A stretch of DNA of 64,000 bases, taken from the NCBI RefSeq assembly GCF_905475395.1, contig NC_058339.1:87740520-87804519 (forward strand). The letters run 5' to 3'. The DNA is from Chrysoperla carnea. Its lineage: Eukaryota > Arthropoda > Insecta > Neuroptera > Chrysopidae. Made by a program: the position numbers and the translations under genes. Under the pieces are notes generated by a model. That model searched no databases, was not told the origin of the DNA, and saw nothing but the letters and a program-made list of their open reading frames with translations. How positions within the stretch are numbered: the stretch's first letter is position 1; each line of letters starts with the position of its first letter. This document shows positions 38,087-47,781 of this stretch, one piece after another.

Positions 38087-41000
38087 TTAGCTACGCTTTT
38101 GTATCGTTTTACGAAAAATCATAGGTTTAACAAGAACTGGTTTTTTTGGTTTGTCTGGTTTCTTTGGTATATCAGGTAAATTACTTAAATGGCATTGATC
38201 TTTTAATTTCCAATATTGTTTGGTGACACGATCAACTAATCGTGTTTTATAACGATATGTTGTATGATCGATAACCGAAGACGTTTTCACACAATCATCT
38301 CCACCAAATTCACATACACGGTAATGATGTAAGGAGGCTGTATATGCTGGCATATTTAAAGTTCCCTGGCCTAGAAAAAACAAAAAAAATAAATGTAAGT
38401 TAAATTATGTAAGTAACCGAGAATTAAAACGTTAAAAGTTTCAAATTAAAAAAAAAAACTTTCGTTAAAAGAAAAATAAAAGCTGTTGTAGTACATACCT
38501 GGAACAAACTCCCATACAAAATGATTTCCAGCTTCAATGACTAGCTCTGGCCGACATATATATTTACTCCGTTGTTTATGTGGATGTAATTTAGTACGTC
38601 GTCTGGTTTTTTTCAATGTTATCATTGATGCTTCAACCTTATCTTTAGTTGTAAATATCGATACATCATCCTCCCATTGCAAATAAAAAAATATATTTTG
38701 AAATGAATATGATCCTGTGTTTTGTGTATTCATACGTGTGCTCATCCATCTGAAATATAATATTTTAACATAAGTCTTATATTTATTTTAAGGTTATTCG
38801 AGCATTTTACTCAAGTGAGAATAATTAGAGATTCTCACGACAGTATCATCTTAAGGCTGTCGACTAGTACATTTATTATTTTATTTTTTGATAACTCTGT
38901 ACCTATTATTGTAATTACGGGTTAATTTGGTTGAGTTTGTCAACTATAGAGGAGTTGGTTAGATTTTGAAGTTTTTAGCCCTTGCGTTTAAAAATGATAC
39001 ACTATTACCGAAAACGAAGATATTTAATACTAAAAATTAGGTTAGAGAATTACTTTTAGTAAAAATATTTGGAGATGTCGACTTTCAATATTGATTAATT
39101 TTTACAATTTAACGTTGACGCTGGATATAATTCTATTTTTTTCAGCTAGGTGGAAACCTAATTTGGCCCTCAAAGTCAGCATCAAGTGTAATTATAAGGT
39201 TACATCTGTAGGTTTTAGGAATTGCAGTTGTGATTTTAAAAGTGTTATCTTCACTATGAATCCGTTTATGTTTTTATATTAACACGGCATAAACGAATTC
39301 ATAGTGGGGATAACACTTTTTTTACAACATGTTTCTACAACTTTTAGGAGCCGCAGTCGTGGTTTTAAAAGTGTTATCTTCACTATGAATACGTTTATGT
39401 CTTTATATTTGCACAGCATAAACGTATTCATGGTGGGGGGAATTATTTTTTTACAACATGTTTCTACAACTTTTAAGGTATAACCGCATGGCTCCTTCCA
39501 TCTGCAGCCGGACCAGACGCAGTAACGCATTATAGACAACGTTTGCATTAGATTTCATAAAAGCAGTATACTGCGTCAGACAAACGCGTCTGACGCAGTG
39601 TAGGAATCATACCTTTGGAAAGTATAGTCGTGGTTTTAAAATTATTATCTTCACTATGAATACGTTTATGTCTTTATATTAGCACAGCATAAACGTATTC
39701 ATGGTGGGGATAATTATTTTTTTACAACATGTTTTTACAACTTTTAGAAAATATAGTCGTGGTTTTAAAAGTGCTATCTTCACTGTGAATCCGTTTATGT
39801 TTTTATGTTAGCATAACATAAACGAATTCACAGTGGGGAGAATTCTTTTTCATCAACATTTTTCTAATTGTATTTTCATAGAACAGGTACCATAAGAAAT
39901 TCTAAGAAGAATAAGAACAGAAAAATGATAGAAGAAAAAGAATAGAAGACTCGCTAGAAGATTTAAAATACTTTGGCTACGACTTGAAGAATGTTCTTTT
40001 CAGTGTGAGTTCGTTTATGTTGTTAATATAACATAACATAAACGAACTCACATTAAGAAGATATCTCTTGCATCTACAGTTTCCTGCTTCAAATACCCTT
40101 GGCACAAGTTAGTTTTTGTTTTTTATTGGCATTTATAGCCAGTAAGTGACGTCAGAAGGAAAGTGGGGATACGTAGTTAAGAATCAATGCTTTTGTGGAT
40201 ATTTTGTTTAAAGTTTTGTTTTCAGTGTGAATCCGTTTATGTATTAATTTAAGCATAACATAAACGGATTCACATTGTGAATAACTCTTTTTCACCAACA
40301 GATTTTCTTGAAATTCATTATTTATAACGGTATTTTTATTTGTGTATACTTTTAAAGGTTCGATTTCATGGTGATGCTTGACGTTACCTTTTAGCGTCAA
40401 ATTTGATCATATGGTATAATTTCGATCAAAGTGTCATCTAGATAAAAAGCAGCGTCAAATTTGATCGCCAAACGTCAAGTTTACTTATCAATCTATGTTA
40501 TTCCCTAACCTATTTGGATCAACATCAAATAGTTATTAACATAATATGTTTTTTATTATAATGTTTTATAAATAATTATTAAATAATATATCTAAACAAG
40601 TGCAACTGCCTGTCTGAAGTATTCTAAAACTGCTTCATAATATCCATTGTAATTCAATTCGATATAACATCTCTAGCTTCAAGTTAATGATACCAGCATT
40701 AATTAATTGAAGCTCAAATATTTTCAGCTCTGTCGCTGCCTTTTAACTAGATGGCACTTTGATTGAAATTATACCATGCTATCAAATTTTACGCTAAAAG
40801 CTAGCGATAAGCGTCACCATGAAATATTCATCATGCGTCAATATTCGGCGCAATGATTTTAAGAGGATTGTTTTCAGTATGAATCCGTTTATGTCTTCAC
40901 ATATATAATGGCATAAATGAATTCATACTGTGGAGGATTCTTTTTTGTCAACAGTATTTCTACTCTTAATTTCTGGATACAGGTAAATTTATTTGTTACG

Positions 41001-44000
41001 TTTTAAATTTTTGTGTTTAAATTGTAGGATGTTTTTGGGGTTTATAAAATATTTAAACTGATTAAAATTTAGGAGGCGTTATTAAAATCGGATAAAGCTA
41101 AATAATTTGTTGAGGCCAGACACCACGCAGAAAGTCCACAGCTTCTCCGCCGGGATCTCTCCCAGGATTGATGGATCCAAGGTTTGGGACCCGAACATTT
41201 CGAATCTAACCCCTACAAAAATTTTTGTAGGTGCAAATAACGTATGTGGAGGTTTTGTCATCCTCCATACAGGCTTTACAAGTGGGATCATTAGAGATCC
41301 TCGTGTTATGAAGGTGATAGCTCAATCGACAGTGTCCTATCAAGAATCCCACCACCCTTCTCAACTGTGCTCTAGTAAGTTTCAGACAAGCACAGTCGAA
41401 TGGCCTAGCTGTGGGTATACACAGTTTGGCCTACCGCATGCCCTGTGCAAAGTCTCAGTCATCAAGATGGGCTTGTCGTAGCCATTCTTTGATTCGGTAA
41501 ATTACAGAACATCTTGCTATGGAAATGACGGGTTCAGGTGAAATGGCGTTTGTGACGACCTCTCTGGTGCCAACGAGTCTTCTACTTCAATCCCTTTAAC
41601 GCCAGGGTGACCCGGAATCCAGATCAGCCTGACTGTGTTGTTCAGTGTCAGGTGATTCAGCTCCTCAAAACATTCATAGACCATCCTTGACTGGAATATT
41701 GTCGATTTAAGGGCCCGAATAGCGACTATCTGAGAAGATGATGATAAGTGCTCCACTGTAACCTTTTGAGTTACAGATCTGAGCACTTCTCAGTAGAGCG
41801 AAGATTTCTGATTGAAAAACCATCGCATATTGGCCAAGAGGAAATGCTGTATGGATAATTTGTATGTCTATGGTGGTTAATGGCTAATTTGTATGTCTAT
41901 GATTAATATTTGTTATCTATGATTTGAATACATGATCTATATCTATGAATCATTGGAGGGAACAGGGAACTGATTCATATAGAGGCCATGTTGTAATGAA
42001 ATCAAGAATGTTTTCTGAATAAATACGTAATTAAACTCGTAGACGAACACGAAAGTAAAGAATATATCTCATATTTTACCGTAATATTCTTCGTACAATG
42101 CCAATGTTCGGTGCATGATTGAAAGAGGGTTGCTTTCTGTATGAACTCGTTTATGTCTTCACATATATAATGGCATAAACGAATTCATACCAAGGAGAAT
42201 TCTTTTTTAACAACAGTATTTCTACTCTAAATTTCTGAATGCAGGTAAATTTGTTTGTTACGTTTTAAAATTTTTGTTTTTAAATTGTAGGGTTTTTTTG
42301 GGGCTCATAAAATATTTTAATCTGACTAAAAACTCGCGTTTAAGTTTTCTCAAGTTTTATGAGAAATATGTGGCAAATATTAGAAAAATACGAGCAATCT
42401 CCCCAAGTGAAACTATTTTTAGTTTCACTTGTGGAGATGTGGTTTTATTAACGAATTAAGCGAATTTACTGCACGGTTAATTAATGGTGTGACATGGATT
42501 TTTTCGTATGGGACTGAGGTGGAAAAGAATAGAGGAGAACAATACATTTTTAATGTTTTCTTTGTGTTTTCCTTCAAGGCAGGGAGGTGCAAGTGTACTC
42601 CCTTTCTTCCCTCTCGCGGGGCGCATGTCATCAAAGGAAAATGACAATTACCCTGGTGGAAAAAATATTTGAAGAAAGAATAAGTCATAGAAACTCTGAA
42701 GAAGTCTTAGGAATTCTGAATAACTTTGAATTTCTCAACGTTTTTGGACTGTCTTATTAAAACTTAATAAGTCTGGATAACTCGGAATTAGACAGTCCAA
42801 AAACGTTGAGTTATTTTGAGTTCCTAAGACTTTTCAGAGTTTCTAAGACTTATTCTTTCTTTAAATATTTTTTAAACCATAGTACATTAAAATGATGGAT
42901 GGTCACTTGTATTAAGATACACTAGCTCGAACCGTGCGGAATTCCGCTCCTGTAGTTACCGTAACGCGCTACCCTGTACCCGTGGCCAAAAACAACAACA
43001 GTTGTTTCACTGTGCCCCACCCTCTCTATTTAACTGTCAAATTTTCGTCTCTTGGGGTAGGTTCTTTTTGGACGAAGTAAATAAATTAAGTTATTGATTG
43101 AATAAAGAAAATTCAGTGATCTTACTTACTCAATTAATTCCATAAGAGTATCATTAAATTTGGGCATAATATATTCATCTAAATCGATAAGTGCCAAATG
43201 TGAATATCGATACATGTTCCGATATAAACAATCGTTTAACGCTGAAAATAAACCTTCTGTACGTATTTCGATTTGTGAGACCATATCCAATTGCCATGGT
43301 AAAATTGTAATGCCAATTGATGAATTATTAATATTGGCAGCACGTTGGTACTCTTTTAATAAGCAGCCCACTTCTGGACCAACGGTGTGATTATAAAATG
43401 TAAAATGCGTTACACCTAACAATGAATTTAATTCCAAAAATTCTAACATTTTTAATGCCTGAAACATAAACAAAATAATTAAAGAGAATATGGAGCAGTA
43501 TCTCTGTGAACGTTATAAAGTCCTAGCTCTGGAGCCCGTGACAGTAAAATTGCTCTTACACGTATTTCGAAATTTCGCATATGAATCAATACTATTTAAC
43601 GATAGGTACAATATGGACTAGGTGTGCCAGGATTTATCTTGGAAGAAATATTTTTGCCAGGTTTTTCTTTTTTTACGGGTGTGACAGATACTTTGGTCAA
43701 ATTTTGAGATCTCTCACCAAGATGTTTCGCAAGTAAAACTCAAAACGAAGAAATTTAAAAAAGTAATTCTGTCATAAGGGTAACAGTTTATTGTTATATA
43801 TTAAAATCGGTGTGACAGACCTTTCTGTTACAATAAAAGCTGTCACACCAAATTTTCCTGAAAATAGATAAAATTTGTAATAAAATGGTCTCTTAAAAAT
43901 AAATTATATTAAAGTGTACACTTTTAATTATTAAAAATATAAAAATTTATAAAAAATATTTCTACCAGGGTAAACCCTGGCACACCTAGTCCATATTGTA

Positions 44001-47000
44001 CCTGTCGTTAAATAGCATTGATTAATATGCGAAATTTCGAAATCCGTGTAAGTGCAGTTTTACTGTCACGGCCTCTCCGCTTATCCGGCAAATGGGGAAA
44101 ATATAGGATGTTTCATTTCAATCTATTCAGTTTAATTTTTATTGGAACAAAGCTTTTTGGAAAAAAATGTTCTGTGTAAAATTTATTTTACATGAAGGGG
44201 ACATCTTACATAGATCTCGAAATTGAACTTAACTTTCAGGATTATTGAAAGTACACCCGGTCATAAAAATAATGAGAGATATAAATTATTTATCTTCGAT
44301 AAAATAACAAACAACTTTTATTGAAAACATTTTTCGTAATCCTAATAAATTCGTTTCAAATTGACTGAAAAAATCTCTCGAAACTTGTTTTCCGTTCGAT
44401 TTATACGGAATCGATATTACTTTCGAAAAAAATGTTTTTTTATTGATAAATGGTAAGCTACCTGATGGTCTAAATTAGAACTACTGAAAAAGAGGTCCAC
44501 TTCCTTATTTAATTAGTACGCTTTTTTATCGCCAGTCAGCGGAATTTATCTGATTTGAATTTGAATATTTTCATTGGCCTTTAAAAATGGTATTGTCATC
44601 TGGTAGTATAAATTGGAACTACTGAAATCGAGCTCAATTCTTGTTTTAATTAGTACGAATTATTATCGCCAGTTGACGGGTTACAACTCCCAGTTGTTAA
44701 AAACGGCTAATTTTAAAAATGAATAAATTCTTAATTTTTTCTTAGTGCGCTAGTGCTTTGTTATTTAGGGGGTACGAAAATTCTGACGCTTCCCAGTCCT
44801 TAAACTTAAATTTGAATAGTGCGATCCTTTTTGGAAGACTTTAAAAGCTTGTAGCTAAGAGGTATAATTTGCTTACCTGATTATAATTAAAATGTATAGG
44901 TTTGACACAAATGCCCAAACCTTTAGGTATATTTGTAACATTAACCTCCTTATCAGTATTTTTAACAATTAAATGATTGCCAGGATGATAACGTAATTTA
45001 CTAACGATACTAACACTCGTTGGTATTTCTGTGATGAATTTTGTTATTGGGCATAGCACAAAACATGCACTATATTTTAAATTCCAGTTCTCACGAATTA
45101 TCTACAATCAAGAAAAATACAGACAGTGATTATAAAGCATTTTGGAGGTCCGATGGTTAAAGAATTAGTCGGATAAGCTAGAAAGGCAGAGTTCGATTCC
45201 CAACCGATGTGAAATTTTATATTTAAAAATTATGCAAGTCTACGCTTTTGAAACCGGTCTGAAAATTAAAAAAGACTTTCCTAAGTTTGTTCATCACTGG
45301 AAAACGGCTAAAGATGGACATTTTATTTTTTTATTTGCAATTGTTCACTGATTTAGAATCCATAGTTTAAAAAAACTAACTTTTTATTTGATAATCGTTT
45401 TAAGGAAGACTCCATCTACCGGTTCAAATATCAACCACACAAGAGAGAAATCTTTTTAAATAACGAAAGAGGTCAGCTGTAAATAAATATAACTAAGCTC
45501 ACTCTAGAATCTTTTTATTCACTGAAAATGATCAGCTGGGTGGCCTAATGAAAAGTTCATTTTTTACCATCGCGACGCTGAGATCTTAAAAATATTATCA
45601 GATAGCAAATACAATTTCAAATCAAAATGTCAATCATACCTTAATTTTAGCTAAAATTGTCAACGACGAAGGGGTTTGTGGTTTTGATGTAGAATTACTA
45701 TTATTATCTGATGATTGTGTAGGTTTTGAATTGGTATCATACCAAAATCGACACCAAACACGTTCTGGTGGTCGTGTTCGTGTTGCACCAATTATTCGAA
45801 TTGATTTTTGTGTTCGACGTCGATCATAAAATGCAGAGAATACAAAAAATTTTGCTCTGAAACAAATTAACTTACATTAATAAACATATTGGTAATTTGA
45901 GTTACAGATCCGTAAACCCATCTTTTGTTTGAAATTTGTTGAAGGGCAAAAGGATTCGAATTTTTTTTTTTCAAGAATTATTTTCTCGAATTTTGTTTAA
46001 CTCGTTAGCTTTTGCGTTATGGGTATTTTTCTTACGCCCGAATTAAAACATAAATAACTTTTTACTTTTTAAATCGTATATGTGGTTGAAATTTTTTTCA
46101 TCTCTAAATAATTTTATCTATTTTCGAATTATGAATTTTTCAGATTCTTTCAACCTATATACAGCTTTAAAAAATATATATTTTCAATTTTGATGATGAA
46201 TTATGTTATAACTTAATGAATCATCAAAGTTGAAAATAAGGTAGAAATAATTTCAACCCTAATTCAAAAATTGCCTTGATACTCCTATTACCTAAACTGA
46301 TCTTATATTTATAAAGAAAACAACGCACGCATTGATATTCAACACTATTTATATACATGGTACATTTATACATGGTATTTCAACAAATAACTCAGCCAAT
46401 TGTTGATTTTCATTAGTTTTACATTGATTTAGTGCAGAGCTTTTTTTTATCACTATGAAAACAAAATGAAATTTTTTAATATTTACCTGGTACCATTAAC
46501 CACTTGCCATGTACCATCTTTAGCAGTAAAATTTGGGTTAATTTGTGGAAATTGATTCTCAATTTCTACCATTAACGGTTGAGTTTTAGGTGAATGGTGT
46601 ATATCACGTGCATTGGGTATTTGACCCATACCAATGTGTGGCATATTTCGAACATTATCTAACATTGCACGCTTTAATGCTTCATGTTTATCATGTTCTT
46701 TGATTTTATTATTTGTTAATTGGTCATTTATGATTCCATTTCCACCGCGATATGTTAAATAATCATCCTAAAATTAAGGAAAGCGAAAATTAGAGTAAAT
46801 TTGAAAAAAATTATCAAAATTGGATATATGAATGAGCCTTTGTCTTAAAATTTTTGTATTGCTTCAAAAGACGTTCGTTATCGATGCAAAACTTCAACTT
46901 ACTTCAAGCAAGATCAATGATTGGATAGAATCAATAACTACGAAAATATAAGGATTTAAATGTACAAATAAAATGAAAGGAAAATAACATTTGGTGACGT

Positions 47001-47781
47001 CATAATGGCAATTCAAAAGTTCTACATATAAAAAGTTGTTTGTCATCTATTCTCGCACATTTTCAAATTTTAACGAAAGAAACTTTGAAATCGACATCAG
47101 GACAAAGTCCTATTCGTTATTGCAAATTTTAAAATCTGTTGATTGATGCAGCTAAATTTGATTGATATGTAAATGTTAATCAAAAATTTGAAAAATATGA
47201 CCTAAATTTAGTCATTCATGTTTCGGTAAAGAACGACAACTTTCCCAATAAGTTAGCAATGGTCGGTGTACAACCGCGAGATTTGTGTCATTTCGGATCT
47301 TACAAATAAGCCAATTCTTCGTTTAATTTTTAGTTAATATATTTAGGATCCCTGTCACGGAATTATGGCTTCTGTAAGGGTAATAACCACACTGTCCTGA
47401 TATTCATATCAGAATGACTTATATTGCCTTTGCCTGGTTTCCTTCAAAAGGCTGGGCCATTTGAAAAAAGTAGTTTAAAAGTGTTTATCTTGCAGATGAT
47501 AAACGTCGAAGAACAAATGATTTATACAATGAACTAACCTCGGTTTTTAAGAAATCTTCATAATCTGGTTTATCCGGAGCACGTCGATGTGACACTCCAA
47601 TGATTGAACCACGGCGTACAAGCACTCCAGCACCACGATTCCCTCGTTCATCCATTAACAATACTTCAGTGACCACAATCACCACAAAAACAGCAAAAAA
47701 CATAATAACAATAAAAAAACTCATGGAAGCACGTTCTTTGTTGCGTGTTAAGCCATCCCGTTGTCGTTTTCGTATACCCAT
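38087..47781 (-). CDS. Glycosyltransferase family 92 (DUF23) type II membrane protein, complete
   Basis: Seven minus-strand exons: 47781-47539, 46767-46487, 45856-45640, 45101-44877, 43458-43130, 38749-38499 and 38370-38087. They join in frame to 609 residues, all GT-AG. A short basic N terminus (MGIRKRQRDGLTRNKER) precedes a hydrophobic anchor at residues 21-42 (SFFIVIMFFAVFVVIVVTEV), so a Golgi type II enzyme with a lumenal catalytic domain is expected. GT92 signatures follow: FVFSAFYDRR, VWCRFWYD, GLGICVKPIHFNYNQ, LLGVTHFTFYNH, then the metal/nucleotide-binding acidic motif ALIDLDEYIMPK (Asp414, Asp416), and YICRPELVIEAGNHFVWEF near the end. Known: the C. elegans member GALT-1 is a beta-1,4-galactosyltransferase acting on core fucose of N-glycans; many arthropod members are uncharacterised. 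The acceptor here is unknown. The last 15-20 residues are Lys/Pro-rich. Intron 5 (38750-43129) carries the hairpin cluster on the opposite strand. Confidence 0.93.
39020..39215. repeat. GACGCT-family element, family G copy 2 (half)
   Basis: Matches the right half of 33350-33755: 'ttaggttagagaattacttttagt', 'aactttcaatatt'-like and 'agctaggtggaaacctaatttg', ending 'aaggttacatctgta'. It ends only about 20 bases before the first hairpin of the cluster. Confidence 0.6.
39238..39319 (+). repeat. Hairpin copy 1
   Basis: AAAGTGTTATC-TTC-ACTATGAATCCGTTTATG pairs with the segment CATAAACGAATTCATAGT, GGGG, ATAACACTTT, an almost continuous 32-pair stem with one C-A mismatch. A ~130-bp unit of hairpin plus spacer 'acaacatgtttctacaactttta' is repeated to the next copy. 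Confidence 0.85.
39368..39450 (+). repeat. Hairpin copy 2
   Basis: Arms ACTATGAATACGTTTATG and CATAAACGTATTCATGGT pair fully with one U-G wobble in plus-strand RNA. The mismatch of copy 1 is replaced by an A-U pair here. Confidence 0.85.
39475..39615. mobile_element. Small GC-richer insertion within the hairpin array
   Basis: It separates hairpin copies 2 and 3 and begins AAGGTAT and ends ATACCTT, short terminal inverted repeats. Inside is a perfect 11-base inverted repeat CTGCGTCAGAC (39571-39581) with GTCTGACGCAG (39588-39598). Its GC content is clearly above its neighbours. Inferred: a nested insertion that split an older tandem of hairpin units. Confidence 0.55.
39638..39720 (+). repeat. 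Hairpin copy 3
   Basis: The same core arms as copy 2 (ATACG/CGTAT). The outer stem is changed to AAATTATTAT against ATAATTATTT, still pairing with one mismatch, unlike the GTGTTAT/ATAACAC outer stem of copy 1. Confidence 0.85.
39768..39850 (+). repeat. Hairpin copy 4
   Basis: Arms ACTGTGAATCCGTTTATG and CATAAACGAATTCACAGT. Relative to copy 1 an A-U pair has become G-C by changes on both arms. Followed by 'tttttcatcaac' as at 33093. Confidence 0.85.
39987..40070 (+). repeat. Hairpin copy 5
   Basis: Arms GTGTGAGTTCGTTTATG and CATAAACGAACTCACA pair perfectly. Both differ from the other copies at the same paired positions (AGTTCG/CGAACT). Confidence 0.85.
40211..40291 (+). repeat. Hairpin copy 6
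   Basis: Arms GTGTGAATCCGTTTATG and CATAAACGGATTCACA pair perfectly; the outer arms are weakly paired. It ends a few tens of bases before the family G element at 40367. Confidence 0.85.
40367..40829. repeat. Foldback element, GACGCT family (G) copy 3
   Basis: Left arm: TTTCATGGTGATGCTTGACG ... TTTTAGCGTCAAATTTGATC ... CAAAGTGTCATCTAG. The right arm is the complement: CTAGATGGCACTTTGATTG ... TTACGCTAAAAGC ... AAGCGTCACCATGAAAT. Arms are about 95 bases, the whole about 460. Lies between hairpin copies 6 and 7. Confidence 0.75.
40815..41065. repeat. Segmental duplication A (with hairpin copy 7)
   Basis: This stretch and 42085-42335 share the order: 'atattcggcgcaatgatt'-like lead, hairpin, 'caacagtatttctactct', 'caggtaaattt.tttgttacgttttaaa', 'aaattgtagg', 'ttttggggttataaaatattt'-like end. 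The duplicated block shows that a hairpin plus about 150 bases of flank moved as a unit. Confidence 0.8.
40862..40946 (+). repeat. Hairpin copy 7
   Basis: Arms CAGTATGAATCCGTTTATG and CATAAATGAATTCATACTG pair with two mismatched or wobble positions. Loop TCTTCACATATATAATGG. Confidence 0.85.
41080..41830 (-). pseudogene. LINE RNase H-region fragment
   Basis: Minus-strand translation in pieces gives VAIRALKSTIFQSRMVYECFEE, LIWIPGHPGVKGIEVEDSLA (the WxPGHxGxxGNExAD block of LINE RNase H, here degraded) and RAQLRRVVGFLIGHCRL with a following Cys-rich tail. Frame breaks separate the pieces, so it is dead. It is a different LINE from the 2.6- and 32-kb fragments. It is noticeably less AT-rich than its surroundings and lies between the two segmental duplication blocks. 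Confidence 0.75.
42085..42335. repeat. Segmental duplication B (with hairpin copy 8)
   Basis: Partner of 40815-41065. After it the two loci diverge: block A runs into the LINE fragment, block B into unrelated sequence. Confidence 0.8.
42125..42206 (+). repeat. Hairpin copy 8
   Basis: Arms GTATGAACTCGTTTATG and CATAAACGAATTCATAC pair with one mismatch. The loop is identical to that of copy 7. This is the rightmost member. Confidence 0.85.
42651..42880. repeat. Palindromic MITE, family E copy 2
   Basis: Begins CCCTGGTGGAAAAAATATTT. Mirror blocks include ATTTCTCAACGTTTTTGGACTGTC facing GACAGTCCAAAAACGTTGAG, 20 or more near-perfect pairs. Located in GT92 intron 5. Confidence 0.8.
43534..44073. 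repeat. 540-bp foldback element with ~97-bp inverted arms
   Basis: The left arm begins GCCCGTGACAGTAAAATTGC and includes CGAAATTTCGCATATGAATC, GGTACAATATGGACTAGGTG and TGCCAGG. The right arm is its complement with a handful of substitutions, ending ...TTTTACTGTCACGGCC. The middle has no open frame. The high arm similarity suggests a fairly young insertion. Located in GT92 intron 4, close to exon 5. Confidence 0.85.
44440..44700 (+). repeat. Dispersed repeat, family H, tandem pair
   Basis: Two successive units share 'aattagaactactgaaa..gag', 'ttaattagtacg' and 'ttatcgccagt'. The reverse complement of the same family occupies 63640-63865 in a POLN intron. Located in GT92 intron 4. Confidence 0.7.
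45143..45235 (+). mobile_element. tRNA-like SINE head (candidate)
   Basis: GGTCCGATGGTTAAAGAA resembles an A-box region, and AGTTCGATTCCC at 45191-45202 resembles a pol III B-box, spaced as in a tRNA. It differs from the 13.3-kb SINE. No clear end or target duplication. Located in GT92 intron 3. Confidence 0.5.
46150..46310. repeat. Foldback MITE-like element, copy 3 (partial)
   Basis: TTTTCAATTTTGATGATGAA and CATCAAAGTTGAAAATAAGG face each other across a short middle, and the right end ATTGCCTTGATACTCCTATT matches the element at 3755-4097. Much of the interior is lost. Located in GT92 intron 2. Confidence 0.6.

Larger units (their letters stand above)
39238..42206 (+). ncRNA. Cluster of eight related pre-miRNA-like hairpins (candidate)
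   Basis: Eight hairpins at 39238, 39368, 39638, 39768, 39987, 40211, 40862 and 42125 share a core 5' arm TGAATNCGTTTATG and 3' arm CATAAACGNATTCA, a loop of about 13-20 bases, and outer stem segments that vary but mostly still pair. In plus-strand RNA several outer CUUC segments can pair with GGGG through C-G and U-G pairs. Arm changes are often matched on the other side (for example ATACG with CGTAT, AGTTCG with CGAACT, CTATGAA or CTGTGAA with TTCATAG or TTCACAG). Size, clustering and near-perfect stems fit a microRNA or hairpin-siRNA cluster, but a locally amplified foldback repeat explains the same pattern. There is no expression evidence. It lies antisense in GT92 intron 5. Confidence 0.45.

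Noticed and set aside
41107-41481. 124-codon plus-strand frame
   Set aside because: Opposite strand of the LINE fragment at 41080-41830, opened by its lower AT content.
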